Shown piece by piece: positions 30,052-40,015 of a stretch of 64,000 nucleotides of DNA (positions are counted from its first letter, which is position 1; every line of letters starts with the position of its first letter). This DNA is from Proteiniphilum acetatigenes DSM 18083 (GTDB lineage Bacteria > Bacteroidota > Bacteroidia > Bacteroidales > Dysgonomonadaceae): assembly GCF_000380985.1 (NCBI RefSeq), contig NZ_KB905697.1, positions 310,001 through 374,000 on the forward strand. The letters are read 5' to 3'. Both the position numbers and the translations under genes were made by a program. Below the pieces are notes generated by a model. The model was not told where the DNA came from. It worked only from the letters and a program-made list of their open reading frames with translations, and did not search any database.

Positions 30052-30723
30052 TTATTTCAATTGAACAACTTTGGAATAAATGGCCTGGTCTGCACCTTTG
30101 GCTCTTACACCTACTCTTGCATAGAGATGTTTAGCAGAAGTAAAATTATTATTACCGGACATATCCATTGACAAGTTTAATGTACCAGCCTGTAGATCTG
30201 TGAAATCCTTACGGGCAAGATAAGACACATCATCCACAAAAGAGGTCTTGCTGACCAATAAACAAACATAGTCTATTTCAGCCGTATTCACAATCTGGGT
30301 TACATTGAAGGTTGCATTCAACACAGAACCGCTAAGAGACAGGCTTTCGTTGGATATGGTAAAATAGGGAGTTACTTTTACTTCCACATTGGTCGATCCT
30401 TTGAGATTGACGACAAGCGTGTCCCGCGTATTCACCCAGGGTCCATTCTGGTTTCTGGTTACTAATTTATATTCACCGTCAAACAGTGTTGCCTGAAAAG
30501 TACCGTCTTGCTTCACATACACCCGTATATGATCTCTCAGTTCATACCCGTCCTGATAAAGCTGCAACTGTATCGCTTCCCCGGTACCGCGTAATCCCAA
30601 TGTCTCTCCGTTGTATGTTATTTTGCCCTGCAATGTCGATTGAGGAGCATCATAGTTATCAAATCCACAGGCGGTAAGTGTAGCCGCTGCCATTATTATT
30701 ACGAAATATTTATAAAGTCTCAT
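30052..30723 (-). CDS. DUF3823 lipoprotein (SusE-position glycan-binding candidate)
   Basis: The protein (223 aa from this ATG; an in-frame ATG 9 nt upstream at 30732 is also possible) has a lipobox (AAATLTAC, Cys19). A DUF3823 transthyretin-like beta domain follows (about 28-110, with LQGKITYNGETLGLRGTGEAIQLQLYQDG and a second Ig-like half). DUF3823 proteins are usually encoded next to SusD and are thought to be surface glycan-binding accessory proteins. This is inferred from position. Here it directly follows susD (gap about 35 nt) and ends the operon. Confidence 0.85.
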   Translation of the reverse strand: MRLYKYFVIIMAAATLTACGFDNYDAPQSTLQGKITYNGETLGLRGTGEAIQLQLYQDGYELRDHIRVYVKQDGTFQATLFDGEYKLVTRNQNGPWVNTRDTLVVNLKGSTNVEVKVTPYFTISNESLSLSGSVLNATFNVTQIVNTAEIDYVCLLVSKTSFVDDVSYLARKDFTDLQAGTLNLSMDMSGNNNFTSAKHLYARVGVRAKGADQAIYSKVVQLK

Positions 30724-30758
30724 ATTTATCATCGTTTACAAATTTACAATTTGAATTT

Positions 30759-32600
30759 TTATTGATAAGGATTCTTTACCAATTTAGGATTATTATTAAT
30801 CCATCCCTGATCAATAAAATTATAATAGTTCCTCATCTCGAAACGTCTTGGATAAGGCGACATGTGTGTGGGGAACTTATCAAAAACCCATTTACCATTG
30901 TTGGGATTACCGGGATCATTAATCAGATAAGGGAATAAAGCCATCTGTTGGGCATACTGTTGACCAACATACTCATTTTGTCCGTTTCCATTCCAGATTT
31001 GATGCGCCAGCCTCCAACGTTTCAAATCCCAATAACGATGATCTTCAAAAGCAAATTCCACCCTTCTCTCGCGAACGATATCATTGAAGGTTACAGTTGC
31101 AAGTTCTTGTATGCCGGCTCTATTACGCACTGCATTGATATATGTCAAAGCTTTTCCTGATTGTCCCAGTTCAAGTGCCGCTTCAGAAGCGATCATATAA
31201 GCTTCCGCGATACGGAATCGGGGAAACCACATTTCGCTCCTGCGTCCGCGGGTAGAGGCACTGGGTGTTTCATCCATAAATTTGCGGAAGAAGAAACCTG
31301 ATTTATTCACAAATTGGTTGTTGGTAGTTGTCGGACCATTCACAGATGTGATAAGAACGTCATTATTATCTCTTTCACCCGGTTCACTGGTTCTTATTTC
31401 CCATTTTCCATCTCTCAAATATTTCTGTCCGGCTTGTAATACTACAGGCGTACCTTTAAAGATAGCACCAGGATAAATAACAGTACCCCATAAACGTGGA
31501 TCTTTATTGGCAAAGGCATCTTCCGGATTGTCATAATAAACATAATCCCCGTTAGCCTCTTTCGTCCTGATTTGTCCGTTCCGGTCATTGATATATTCAA
31601 AATCCTCCACCAGATTCAATATTGGGCCTGCATATGCACGGTCGATATCTTCTGCATGCGAAGCAGGAATATTAGATTGTGTGAATCCGTTCGTTTGTCC
31701 GGGGTATTTGTAATCACGTGCCCAGATCACTTCTTTATTATTCTCTTTTACCGAAAGGGCTTCATAGAAATTACGTCCCCTATCGTCAGGTTTAGTCAGC
31801 TGTAATTCATATTTGCCACTGGCTATCACCTCTTCAGCAGCTGCAAGTGCAGTTCCATAATAGCCTGCTGCCAAATCAGCCGGAATGCCCACTTCCTCAC
31901 CGGTAGTCCGGACCGGAGCAGTCATTTTGTTGTTATAGTTTGCTATTGAACCGGCATAGACGGCAGCACGGGCTTTCAACATCAAGGCAGCCCATTTGGT
32001 GGCCCTTGCGGCATTAGTAGAAGGATCTGTCGGCAGGAAATTTTTAATGGCTTCACATTCGGAAATGATATAGTCATAGAGGCCAGCCTCAGTGGAACGG
32101 GCATATTGCATTGTAGTAATATCCATACCGGGCGTGTATTCAAACACCTCGTCACCAATAATAGGCATACCACCCATTCCCCGTCCCATATTAAAATAGA
32201 GCCATGCCCTGATAAACCGGGCTTCACCCTCCAACTGATTCCGGGTTTCGTCATCCAACACAGTCGATGCGCGTACCCCTTTTAGGAACTGGTTCAAATT
32301 GCGGAGTAACGTATAGTCATATACCCGCCAACGATCATTTTCAAAATCCTGACGGGTATCCGGACCTCCATCCGATTTGGAAGCTTCATCCAGAATAGTA
32401 TACGGATAAGAGTCATCTATATGCTGTCCCCAGGTTATTCTGCCATAAAAATTGGAAAGTACAGATTTGATCATTACAGCATCTCCGAATATCTGATCAT
32501 CCGATAAGATGGTATCAGGTTCCCGTTCCAGAAAATCGCTGCAACTGTTGAACGAGAAAAGAATTATAGCCAAGGCTACGAATATATTTTTTATCTTCAT
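30759..32600 (-). CDS. SusD/RagB family nutrient-binding outer-membrane lipoprotein
   Basis: The 613-aa protein has a lipobox (IILFSFNSC, Cys19). The SusD-like TPR region includes RNQLEGEARFIRAWLYFNMG (about 117-136). The C-terminal SusD/RagB segment includes FRIAEAYMIASEAALELGQ (about 460-478) and IVRERRVEFAFEDHRYWDLK (about 510-529). It would act as the glycan-binding lid of the SusC encoded 5 nt upstream. It is longer than the first SusD of the window and the two are clearly different subfamilies. Confidence 0.95.
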   Translation of the reverse strand: MKIKNIFVALAIILFSFNSCSDFLEREPDTILSDDQIFGDAVMIKSVLSNFYGRITWGQHIDDSYPYTILDEASKSDGGPDTRQDFENDRWRVYDYTLLRNLNQFLKGVRASTVLDDETRNQLEGEARFIRAWLYFNMGRGMGGMPIIGDEVFEYTPGMDITTMQYARSTEAGLYDYIISECEAIKNFLPTDPSTNAARATKWAALMLKARAAVYAGSIANYNNKMTAPVRTTGEEVGIPADLAAGYYGTALAAAEEVIASGKYELQLTKPDDRGRNFYEALSVKENNKEVIWARDYKYPGQTNGFTQSNIPASHAEDIDRAYAGPILNLVEDFEYINDRNGQIRTKEANGDYVYYDNPEDAFANKDPRLWGTVIYPGAIFKGTPVVLQAGQKYLRDGKWEIRTSEPGERDNNDVLITSVNGPTTTNNQFVNKSGFFFRKFMDETPSASTRGRRSEMWFPRFRIAEAYMIASEAALELGQSGKALTYINAVRNRAGIQELATVTFNDIVRERRVEFAFEDHRYWDLKRWRLAHQIWNGNGQNEYVGQQYAQQMALFPYLINDPGNPNNGKWVFDKFPTHMSPYPRRFEMRNYYNFIDQGWINNNPKLVKNPYQ

Positions 32601-32605
32601 AATTT

Positions 32606-35600
32606 TCAGAATTTGAGAGTTAAACCAACGTTAATAATCCGCATAGTCGGATATGCCAAACCATTTGTATCCTGGATTTCCGGGTCAACATTAATTAAGT
32701 TGGTCAATCCAAACAGGTTCTGTCCCGCAAGATACAAACGCAGATCGGATATGGAAGCTTTATTTACAATGGATTTGGGAACCGTATAGCCAAACTCAAG
32801 ATTCCTTACTTTGATATATCTCACGTTTTTCTTCCAGAAAGTACTGTTCCAGTAATTACTATGGCTGCTATTACCGATTAACAACATGGGATATTTACCC
32901 GGGATCAGTTCACTATTGGCATCCCAAATATCGGTAAGGCGCCATGTATCTTCCATATAATACTGGGGATTGTTTCCTCCATCGTGGAATGGATTTCTCT
33001 GTTCCCACTCCTGATACCAGGTAGACATGCCACCACCTGTCAAGTCAAATGCAAGATCAAATCCTCTCCATAAGAATGAAAAATTCAATCCGAAGTTTAA
33101 AACAGGTGTAGAATCCTGGCGATAACCTATCGGACGCTCATCCATCCCGTTAATAACACCATCGCCATTCACATCCTTGTATTTTATATCACCCGGACGG
33201 AGTGTCCTGTTACCCTGTCGGTCGTTATCGATCGGCCACGATGCAATCTCTTCCCAGCTCTGGAACTGTCCGTCAGCTTCCAATCCCCAGTTAAGGTATC
33301 CAAAACGATGGTTAATGGAATTCCGGTATACATTCCATGAGTTACTGAAACGGGGTTTATATTGTTCCCAATCATAAAAACGGGAATAGGTCACATTGGC
33401 TCCAATGGAATAAGTCAATTCATTTATTTTATCGCTCCAGTTAGTAGCAAAATCATATCCCATGTGCATATCCGAATTCAAATTTTCACTTGGCAGACTG
33501 AATCCTACTTCCGATGGCAATAAAATGTCATACCTTGAGGCAGGTAATCCTGTACGCATACGACGGAAGAAGTCGAAAGAACCAGAGAGTTTTCCGCCCA
33601 GGAAGCTGGCATCCAATCCCACGTCCAGGATTCGAGCCTTAATCCATGAGAGTGTTGTAACGGGAAGGCCACGGGGTTGCGTACCTATCGTATATACTCC
33701 GTCAATCACGGAGGAGGCAGTACCGACCCAATCTCCATTATTATTTCGGTATTGTTTGTAATTATATCCGCTCATATAGTCAAATGGATTATAACCGCTC
33801 ACATTGTCATCTCCAACCAATCCATAAGACGCCCTCAGTTTCAGATCACTGAATATCCCGGATACCTTGCTGTCACGCCAGAAATTTTCTTCAGAAATTC
33901 TCCATCCAAAAGAACCTGAAGGGAAGAATCCCCAGCGGTGGTTTGGTGGAAATTTCCATGAGCCGTCATAACGTCCGGATAATTCTACCAGGTATTTATT
34001 GGCAAAATCATAGTTGATACGTCCCATGTAACCTAACCGAGCCTGTGTATTATTGCCTCTGTCATCATAAGTATCCATGGTCTCGTAATCGATCAGATGC
34101 AGGGCGTTAGACGTAGGAATTGAGTGTACCCATGTTGAGGGTTCATCACGTTTAATGGCTTCCAAACCAAGCACTGCGGCGATATTGTGATCGGCGAATC
34201 TCTTATTGTAAGACAACTGAATATTAGAGGTCACCTCTTCATTATAACCTTGCCGCCTTTCTCTCCAGGGATTGGTATTTTCAAACATCACCGGATAGGT
34301 ATCTGTTTTTTCGTCGTAATCATACAACTTATAAGTATATTCCTGGTTATCCAACTTTTGATTTGCCAGGTAATAACTTGCCAAAGCACGAGCCTTTAAA
34401 CCATCCATAATCTCATATTCAGCATCGAAAGTCAACTGTACAACCCTCCAGGCTTCCTCATATTTTCCGGATAAATCGTAATTTAACCAGGCAAAATTAG
34501 TTCCTGCTTCTGTGGAAGTCATGGTCGGATAAAGTGGATTATCGTTTGCAAACGGCCTTCTGGTAGGCAGGTTACGGAACGTACCAAAGCGTGGCAACCA
34601 ATAATCATCTCCACCGGGTACGCCGGGATTTACACGCCTCTCGATACGGCCGTTCATTCCCCCACCAATTTTCAAACGATCCGTGATGTTGGCATTCACA
34701 TTCATTTGCACGTTGGTACGGTTGAATCCTCCATAATTTACGATAATGGCATCCTGGTTCAGATTCCCCACACTGAGGTAATAGTTTATTTTATCTGATC
34801 CACCGGATACATTCGCGTTAATGTAGGTCTGCGGTGATGTTTCCCAAATGTAATCATACCAGTCAAAAGGTACATATCCTTTCTCGGTACCCTGCTGCCA
34901 CTTCTGATAGTCTTCTTTGGTATACCTGTAATCAGTTCGTCCCTGGACAGTTTCAGACTGTATATAATTTTTAATATAGGTAACAGCATCTGCCGGTCTT
35001 GGAAAATCATACAGGCTCTGCATTCCGTAATAAGCATTCAAAGTCACTGTATTCTTGGTATTACGTGACCCTTTCTTGGTATTTACCACAACTACCCCGT
35101 TGGCAGCACGCACACCGTATATAGATGCGGAAGCATCTTTCAACACTGATATTGATTCGATATCATTGAAGTCAATATTGTTGAACTGACCTTCGTCTGA
35201 CTGTATACCATCTATCACAAACAATGGCCTTCCCATATTTCGTATTTGGATATTGGTAGTAGAGCCGGGGCGACCATCCGTCTGGCGTGAATTGATACCG
35301 GCAATCTTACCGACCAGGGCACCCGATGAAGTGGAAGCTTTAGACCTGCTGATATCTTCGGCACCAATTACAGCAATTGCAGATGTCAATGACTCCTTTC
35401 TCTGCGCCAATCCAAATCCGGTCACAACCACTTCACTCAAAACTTCCGAATCTTCTTCAAGAGTAACACTCAACGTATGTCTTCCGTTAACATTCACAAC
35501 CTGAGTTCGCATACCCACATAAGAAACTTCCAACACAGCATCCGGTGCAATATTGGACAATATAAAATTACCATCTATATCGGTAACCGTACCAATAGCT

Positions 35601-35761
35601 TTCCCCTGCAACTGCACCGTCACTCCCACAAGAGGTTCACCATAGGTGTCAATCACCGTACCGCTCACATTAATATTCTGAGCAGACACACTAAAACATA
35701 CTATCCCCAAAAATATGGATAGTATACTTTTCATTAAATTAAACGAAACTTTTCTTCTCAT
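32606..35761 (-). CDS. SusC/RagA family TonB-linked outer-membrane transporter
   Basis: The 1051-aa transporter has a signal peptide (about 1-27), a carboxypeptidase-regulatory-like domain (GTVIDTYGEPLVGVTVQLQG, about 35-110), a plug with NMGRPLFVIDGIQ and DASASIYGVRAANGVVVVNT, and a long beta-barrel ending in MRIINVGLTLKF. ATG start, preceded by AAGGATGAGA, an unusual Shine-Dalgarno-like context. It forms the pore of the second polysaccharide system with the SusD encoded 5 nt downstream. Confidence 0.96.
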   Translation of the reverse strand: MRRKVSFNLMKSILSIFLGIVCFSVSAQNINVSGTVIDTYGEPLVGVTVQLQGKAIGTVTDIDGNFILSNIAPDAVLEVSYVGMRTQVVNVNGRHTLSVTLEEDSEVLSEVVVTGFGLAQRKESLTSAIAVIGAEDISRSKASTSSGALVGKIAGINSRQTDGRPGSTTNIQIRNMGRPLFVIDGIQSDEGQFNNIDFNDIESISVLKDASASIYGVRAANGVVVVNTKKGSRNTKNTVTLNAYYGMQSLYDFPRPADAVTYIKNYIQSETVQGRTDYRYTKEDYQKWQQGTEKGYVPFDWYDYIWETSPQTYINANVSGGSDKINYYLSVGNLNQDAIIVNYGGFNRTNVQMNVNANITDRLKIGGGMNGRIERRVNPGVPGGDDYWLPRFGTFRNLPTRRPFANDNPLYPTMTSTEAGTNFAWLNYDLSGKYEEAWRVVQLTFDAEYEIMDGLKARALASYYLANQKLDNQEYTYKLYDYDEKTDTYPVMFENTNPWRERRQGYNEEVTSNIQLSYNKRFADHNIAAVLGLEAIKRDEPSTWVHSIPTSNALHLIDYETMDTYDDRGNNTQARLGYMGRINYDFANKYLVELSGRYDGSWKFPPNHRWGFFPSGSFGWRISEENFWRDSKVSGIFSDLKLRASYGLVGDDNVSGYNPFDYMSGYNYKQYRNNNGDWVGTASSVIDGVYTIGTQPRGLPVTTLSWIKARILDVGLDASFLGGKLSGSFDFFRRMRTGLPASRYDILLPSEVGFSLPSENLNSDMHMGYDFATNWSDKINELTYSIGANVTYSRFYDWEQYKPRFSNSWNVYRNSINHRFGYLNWGLEADGQFQSWEEIASWPIDNDRQGNRTLRPGDIKYKDVNGDGVINGMDERPIGYRQDSTPVLNFGLNFSFLWRGFDLAFDLTGGGMSTWYQEWEQRNPFHDGGNNPQYYMEDTWRLTDIWDANSELIPGKYPMLLIGNSSHSNYWNSTFWKKNVRYIKVRNLEFGYTVPKSIVNKASISDLRLYLAGQNLFGLTNLINVDPEIQDTNGLAYPTMRIINVGLTLKF

Positions 35762-35807
35762 CCTTCATTTTGTTTAGATTATAAAATAAAAATAAACACA
35801 CAACAAT

Positions 35808-35821
35808 TTAAGTGCACTTAA
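35808..35821. promoter_or_regulatory. 14-bp palindrome upstream of second susC
   Basis: TTAAGTGCACTTAA is a perfect dyad located 47-60 bp upstream of the susC start at 35761. A related imperfect repeat lies in the same place upstream of the first susC (25957-25979, ATAAGTG/CGCTTAT). It could be an operator or an RNA leader hairpin. The binding protein is unknown. Confidence 0.4.
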
Positions 35822-36069
35822 TCTTGCACTTCATCTTTCACATCAAACAAGAAACAATTGACAACTTTTGCGTTTTTTAAATTAAAAATTAGATTTCACT
35901 TACTTAACGGTCTGGTCTTTTCTACATAATAACTTACTCAATTTTCGCCTGTAAATTTGGAATGTATGCAACTAAATCGGAGATATTCAGATATTTTGTG
36001 GGGACCCATAGTGCGAGTTGAACGTAAAAAGAGTAGTTGTCTGAGCGAAGCGGGTTCTACTCTTTTAGT

Positions 36070-36151
36070 GAATATTTGCGTTAAGCCAAATGAGCAGAAC
36101 CAAGCTTGCTTGAGCTATGCCATGGCGGGCAAATATCTAACTTTATTGAAC
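36070..36151 (+). repeat. Dispersed intergenic repeat, copy A
   Basis: This ~82-bp stretch resembles 43555-43635 and the reverse complement of 50171-50250. Shared blocks are CGTTAAGC, GAGCAGA, AAGCTTGCTT, TATGCC and, at the end, ATTGAAC, in the same order and spacing. It is the most diverged copy. Confidence 0.55.
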
Positions 36152-36560
36152 GAGGACTATTATGGGGCATAAAACATTCGTCAGTTGGAGGATTTAGTTG
36201 CAAACATACGACTTACAAAATGTGAATAACTTATAACCTCAGTCTAATGTAGATAATGAAAAACTGCAAAACCAGGTCTTTTGATTATTATATTTATTTG
36301 GCAAAAGTCTTCTTTTTTTTACAGAATTAATGCCATTTTCATCTCAAAAAATAGCAAAAATTCATCATTATGTTTTTAACGGTATTTAATATATTGATTG
36401 TCTACACATTGCCAATCTATTCCTCATTATCAATTTTCCAATATAAAATAAAACAAAGGAACCATCTACCCCTGCCTATTTCTTCCCAGAAACAGGCAGT
36501 GCACACCCAGACCCGACAGATGCTGATATCAGTCGCCCTTTCTTAAATATTATAATCCTC

Positions 36561-38075
36561 CTATTGATTAGGATATAGTCTTTTTGCCTCCGGATGTCTT
36601 GCAAGAATTTCTTTCAGATCCTCAACTACATCCTGCTTAACTTCCGCGATATTCTTTGTTTCTAACGGATCGTTTTTGTAATCGTATAACTCATATTCTA
36701 CATCTGTCGGATCATTCCAGTTTTTCCATTCTACCAGGCGATACCTATCCGTACGAATGGCTCGTCCAATATATCCACCGTGAGGATAAGCATGATAGAC
36801 ATGATCTTTTATTCTTCTTTCCGGATCTTTCAAAACCGGAACCAGACTTAACCCGTCGATAGGTTGCGGCGTTGCAGGTTCTCCTAATCCGGCCAGTTCT
36901 GTCAAGGTGGGATAAATATCCACTGTCTCGGCAAGCTGCCCGGTTGATCCTCCCTGAACTGTTAACCCGGGAGCAACCACGATCAGCGGAATCCTGTTGG
37001 CCTGCTCATAGTTGGTGTGCTTTGTCCAGTAGCCATGGTCGCCAAGATGCCATCCATGATCCCCCCAAAGCACTATAATGGTATTATCAAGCATATCCAA
37101 CCGTTCAAGTTCATCCAACAGACGACCGACCTGGGCATCCATATAACTCATGGATGCATAATATCCATGTATCAATTTGCGTGTCAATGAATCCGGAAAA
37201 ACATATTGTCCTGCAGGGATAGGCGTAAACTGATCGATCTCTCCTCCTCTTTTGATTGCCATTTCCGGTGCGTCCTCTGCATCTTTTTCATATTCGGGCA
37301 TAGGAAGATTTGCAGGATCATACATATCCCAGTATTTTTTTGGGGCGCTGAACGGGAGATGAGGGCGGACAAAACCGACAGCCATAAAAAAAGGCTGATC
37401 CGGCTTTCTCTTCAATTCCCGCAATCTGTCAATTGCATGTCTGGCTACCCGACCATCAGCATATGCCTCGTCAACTACATCAGGCGCCTCCCAGGCAGCA
37501 CCACGGGGTAACTGTCCGATAGGAGGCAGGTCGGGAAAATAAAGCCGGGTATTCTCAAAAAGCGCCTCCTCACGGGTCAACCGGCGACCGGTACTTTCCG
37601 GTAACAGGTATTCAATCAGCTTATCCGGATGATGGGGAATACTCCACGAAGCTTCGTCATTCGTATTGCCGTGACCTACGTGAAATACTTTGCCGATAGC
37701 CTCGGCATGATAACCCGCTCGCATAAAAAATTGCGGTAAGGTGACCGCATCAGGGTAAACATCGCGAAGTTGAAATCCGAAATCATAGAGGCCCGAGGTG
37801 GTAGACCGGGCTCCTGTTAACAAATTATAACGGGAAGCTACGCTGACAGCCTGGTTACAATAGGCCATATCAAACCTGACACCCTGACTGGCCAGTCTGT
37901 CGATATTCGGACTCACGGCCACCTTATCACCATAACATCCCAGGTTGGGTTTTAAATCATCAACCAGGATCATCAAAATATTCCTGGGTTTTTCATCGCT
38001 GGCCTGTTGGGCTTTCACCAGGCCGGGAAGAGCACTTACTCCTCCAATGAGTAATATCTTATTCAGGTAACGCAT
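36561..38075 (-). CDS. Sulfatase, Ser-type, iduronate-2-sulfatase-like
   Basis: The ATG at 38075 (MRYLNKILLI) starts a signal peptide (to about AQQA, residue 25). A TTG-initiated extension to 38090 is unlikely. The 504-aa protein is an S1-type arylsulfatase fold: ILMILVDDLKPNLGCYGD with the metal-binding Asp pair, and HTNYEQANRIPLIVVAPG and WGDHGWHLGDHG for distal metal and catalytic residues. The core motif reads SVASR (about residues 80-84). The residue converted to formylglycine is thus Ser rather than Cys, and Ala replaces the usual Pro. Ser-type enzymes need a radical-SAM maturase (anSME), which is not in this window. It is likely to remove sulfate from a host or marine glycan. Confidence 0.92.
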   Translation of the reverse strand: MRYLNKILLIGGVSALPGLVKAQQASDEKPRNILMILVDDLKPNLGCYGDKVAVSPNIDRLASQGVRFDMAYCNQAVSVASRYNLLTGARSTTSGLYDFGFQLRDVYPDAVTLPQFFMRAGYHAEAIGKVFHVGHGNTNDEASWSIPHHPDKLIEYLLPESTGRRLTREEALFENTRLYFPDLPPIGQLPRGAAWEAPDVVDEAYADGRVARHAIDRLRELKRKPDQPFFMAVGFVRPHLPFSAPKKYWDMYDPANLPMPEYEKDAEDAPEMAIKRGGEIDQFTPIPAGQYVFPDSLTRKLIHGYYASMSYMDAQVGRLLDELERLDMLDNTIIVLWGDHGWHLGDHGYWTKHTNYEQANRIPLIVVAPGLTVQGGSTGQLAETVDIYPTLTELAGLGEPATPQPIDGLSLVPVLKDPERRIKDHVYHAYPHGGYIGRAIRTDRYRLVEWKNWNDPTDVEYELYDYKNDPLETKNIAEVKQDVVEDLKEILARHPEAKRLYPNQ

Positions 38076-38129
38076 TTTATTTACAATCAATATTATGAGT
38101 TATTGAAACGAAAATTTTATAAATCATTG

Positions 38130-39128
38130 TCAAAATGAGGGTAAGCCCTCTTTCCAAAAAACCTCTTTATTCGAGATATACCAACTCTTTCCTTTATTGT
38201 TGTTTCCTTGAAAGAACAGGTATGTCCTTCCATCGAAATCAGTAAATATATGGGGATGCCCCGATTCACTCTCATTCCATTCCCCCGGTTTTCCATTAGG
38301 CAGGAATGGTTCATCAAACAGCCTTTTCCATACGAGCCCGTCGTCGCTGACCGCTACTCCTACTTGTTGAGGCCAGTTATTGTAAGCTCCGGCATAGAAC
38401 ATATACATTCTGTCATTTTGTATAGTGATGGAAGCTCCTTCTATACATTCACCCTCCCAGGCCAATTCCGGGAACAGAATAGGTGCATCAACCGGCTGGA
38501 TCCAATCGTCTCTGTCAAAGCTGGTCTCTTTTGATGCCACGGCTACCCCCAGCATCTGTATTCTAAAATCGGGATCCCGGGTCGCAAAATAAAGATAATA
38601 TTGATTATTGAACTCATATACTTCGGCATCAATTGCGCGACCACAATTCCAATCACCTTCAGCTTTGAAAATCGGATTTGTCGCATTTCGCTCAAAATGG
38701 ATCCCATCTTCTGAAAAAGCGTGACAAATAGCATCATCTCTTCCGTTTCCATAAGTCTGATAAAAGAGATGTACCATCCCGTCCCTTACCAATGCACCGG
38801 GAGCACATAATCCGTTTCTCTCATACTCTGCCTGCGGGTCAGGAACGATTTCTCCTATTTTTCCCCAGGTGATCAGGTCTTCGCTTTCCGCAATTCCTAT
38901 ATTCCAGCCGGAGTTCTCTACTCCCTTCATCGGAGGTATGGAATAATACATCAAATAACGTTCGCCAAAATAAACTACATGAGGATCTTTTGAAAAAGGT
39001 ACGCCGGTACGTGAGGTGTCACCGAACATCATCTGTTTTTCCTGCCGGATATCCTGAGGCTGCCGGGAGGTTGCATATGAAGGAAACAAATACAATAGTG
39101 AAAGAAGAAACAGAAATTTTATTTTCAT
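38130..39128 (-). CDS. Secreted five-bladed-propeller glycosidase, GH43/GH117/GH130-like
   Basis: The ATG at 39128 (MKIKFLFLLS) begins a signal peptide ending near ATSRQ. The upstream frame to 39149 is not needed. The 332-aa protein has repeated propeller strands: GVPFSKDPHVVYFGERYLMYYS with a candidate catalytic Asp, NSGWNIGIAESEDLITWGKIG, LCAPGALVRDGMVHLFYQ, CGRAIDAEVYEFNNQYYLYFAT and ECIEGASITIQNDRMYMFYAG. This pattern fits the GH43/62/117/130 superfamily, but I cannot fix the family. The sulfatase follows after 54 nt on the same strand, so the two probably act in sequence on one sulfated glycan. Confidence 0.8.
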   Translation of the reverse strand: MKIKFLFLLSLLYLFPSYATSRQPQDIRQEKQMMFGDTSRTGVPFSKDPHVVYFGERYLMYYSIPPMKGVENSGWNIGIAESEDLITWGKIGEIVPDPQAEYERNGLCAPGALVRDGMVHLFYQTYGNGRDDAICHAFSEDGIHFERNATNPIFKAEGDWNCGRAIDAEVYEFNNQYYLYFATRDPDFRIQMLGVAVASKETSFDRDDWIQPVDAPILFPELAWEGECIEGASITIQNDRMYMFYAGAYNNWPQQVGVAVSDDGLVWKRLFDEPFLPNGKPGEWNESESGHPHIFTDFDGRTYLFFQGNNNKGKSWYISNKEVFWKEGLPSF

Positions 39129-39319
39129 AGCGTTATATATTTTATACAAAGATCACATTTGTCATTAATCTTATCTGGGAACAGGAAGTTCAAAAATAAT
39201 ACTATTTTATCTGAAAGCATTAAAACTTCCGTATCAATAAATACCAAAAATACATCAATAAGTAACGTGTTCGGGACTTACACCCTAGAGTTAACATTCA
39301 TGCCGGGCAAATTACAAAA

Positions 39320-39352
39320 ATCCCAACTATTTGCCTGTGAAATAGTTGGGAT
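39320..39352 (-). terminator. Intrinsic terminator after folE
   Basis: ATCCCAACTATTT (39320-39332) and AAATAGTTGGGAT (39340-39352) pair perfectly over 13 bp with a 7-nt loop. On the minus strand TTTTTGTAATTT follows. It lies about 70 nt beyond the folE stop and separates it from the glycosidase gene. Confidence 0.8.
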
Positions 39353-39420
39353 AATATTTTTAATTTATTCAGCGAAGGGGCCTCAGTAAAAAAATTCAAA
39401 CCGGAAGTTGGTTATACTAA

Positions 39421-39993
39421 TTATTTTATCAATGCGATAAATTCTTCACGCGTTCTCTGTTCGCGGAAAACACCGGTGAAATCGGAAGTAGTGGTAATAG
39501 AATTCTGTTTCTCCACACCCCGCATCTGCATGCACATGTGTTGTGCTTCGATCACCACCATCACTCCCATCGGATTCAATGTTTTCTGAATACATTCTTT
39601 GATTTGGGTAGTGAGGCGTTCCTGCACCTGCAAGCGTCGGGCGAACACATCAACCACCCGGGCAATTTTACTCAGGCCGGTAATATAACCATCAGGAATG
39701 TAAGCCACATGAGCCTTACCGAAGAATGGCAGCATATGATGTTCACACAAAGAAAAGAGATCGATATCCTTCACGATCACCATCTGCCGGTAATTTTCCC
39801 TGAATAAAGCAGAACGCAGAATCGCTTCCGGATCCTGCCAGTATCCTTTTGTGAGATATTGCATAGCCTTTGCTACCCGTTCCGGCGTTCTCATCAATCC
39901 TTCGCGGGTTCCATCCTCACCTAATAATGAGAGAATATCCCGCATATGATCAGCAATTACCAATCTGTTTTTTTCTAATTCTTCGGAAGACAT
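39421..39993 (-). CDS. folE: GTP cyclohydrolase I
   Basis: FolE converts GTP to 7,8-dihydroneopterin triphosphate, the first step of folate (and queuosine) synthesis. The 190-aa length is normal. Zinc ligands Cys83 and His86 are in [10 protein letters not shown] and Cys154 is in [30 protein letters not shown] (106-125) and [12 protein letters not shown] are further family signatures. It follows the SPOR gene by 22 nt on the same strand. Confidence 0.97.
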   Translation of the reverse strand: MSSEELEKNRLVIADHMRDILSLLGEDGTREGLMRTPERVAKAMQYLTKGYWQDPEAILRSALFRENYRQMVIVKDIDLFSLCEHHMLPFFGKAHVAYIPDGYITGLSKIARVVDVFARRLQVQERLTTQIKECIQKTLNPMGVMVVIEAQHMCMQMRGVEKQNSITTTSDFTGVFREQRTREEFIALIK

Positions 39994-40015
39994 CTGTTCT
40001 TTCTATTGCAGGCTA

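Larger units (their letters stand above)
35762..36560. other. Long intergenic region between second susC and sulfatase gene
   Basis: About 800 bp lacks a convincing gene. It holds the susC leader and palindrome (to about 35825), an inverted repeat with arms AAAAGAGTAG (about 36027-36036) and CTACTCTTTT (36057-36066), and one copy of a dispersed repeat (36070-36151). AGTCTAATGT recurs alone at 36241. A hairpin CTGCCT/AGGCAG lies at 36472-36499. A short plus-strand frame over 35957-36172 lacks coding character and is not called. Confidence 0.6.

Noticed and set aside
35957-36172. Plus-strand frame of 71 codons in the gap before the sulfatase gene
   Set aside because: It crosses an inverted repeat and the dispersed repeat copy A; the translation has no protein character.
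36472-36499. Terminator for the sulfatase gene
   Set aside because: The hairpin pairs reasonably but no T-run follows on the minus strand; it is noted only as a hairpin.
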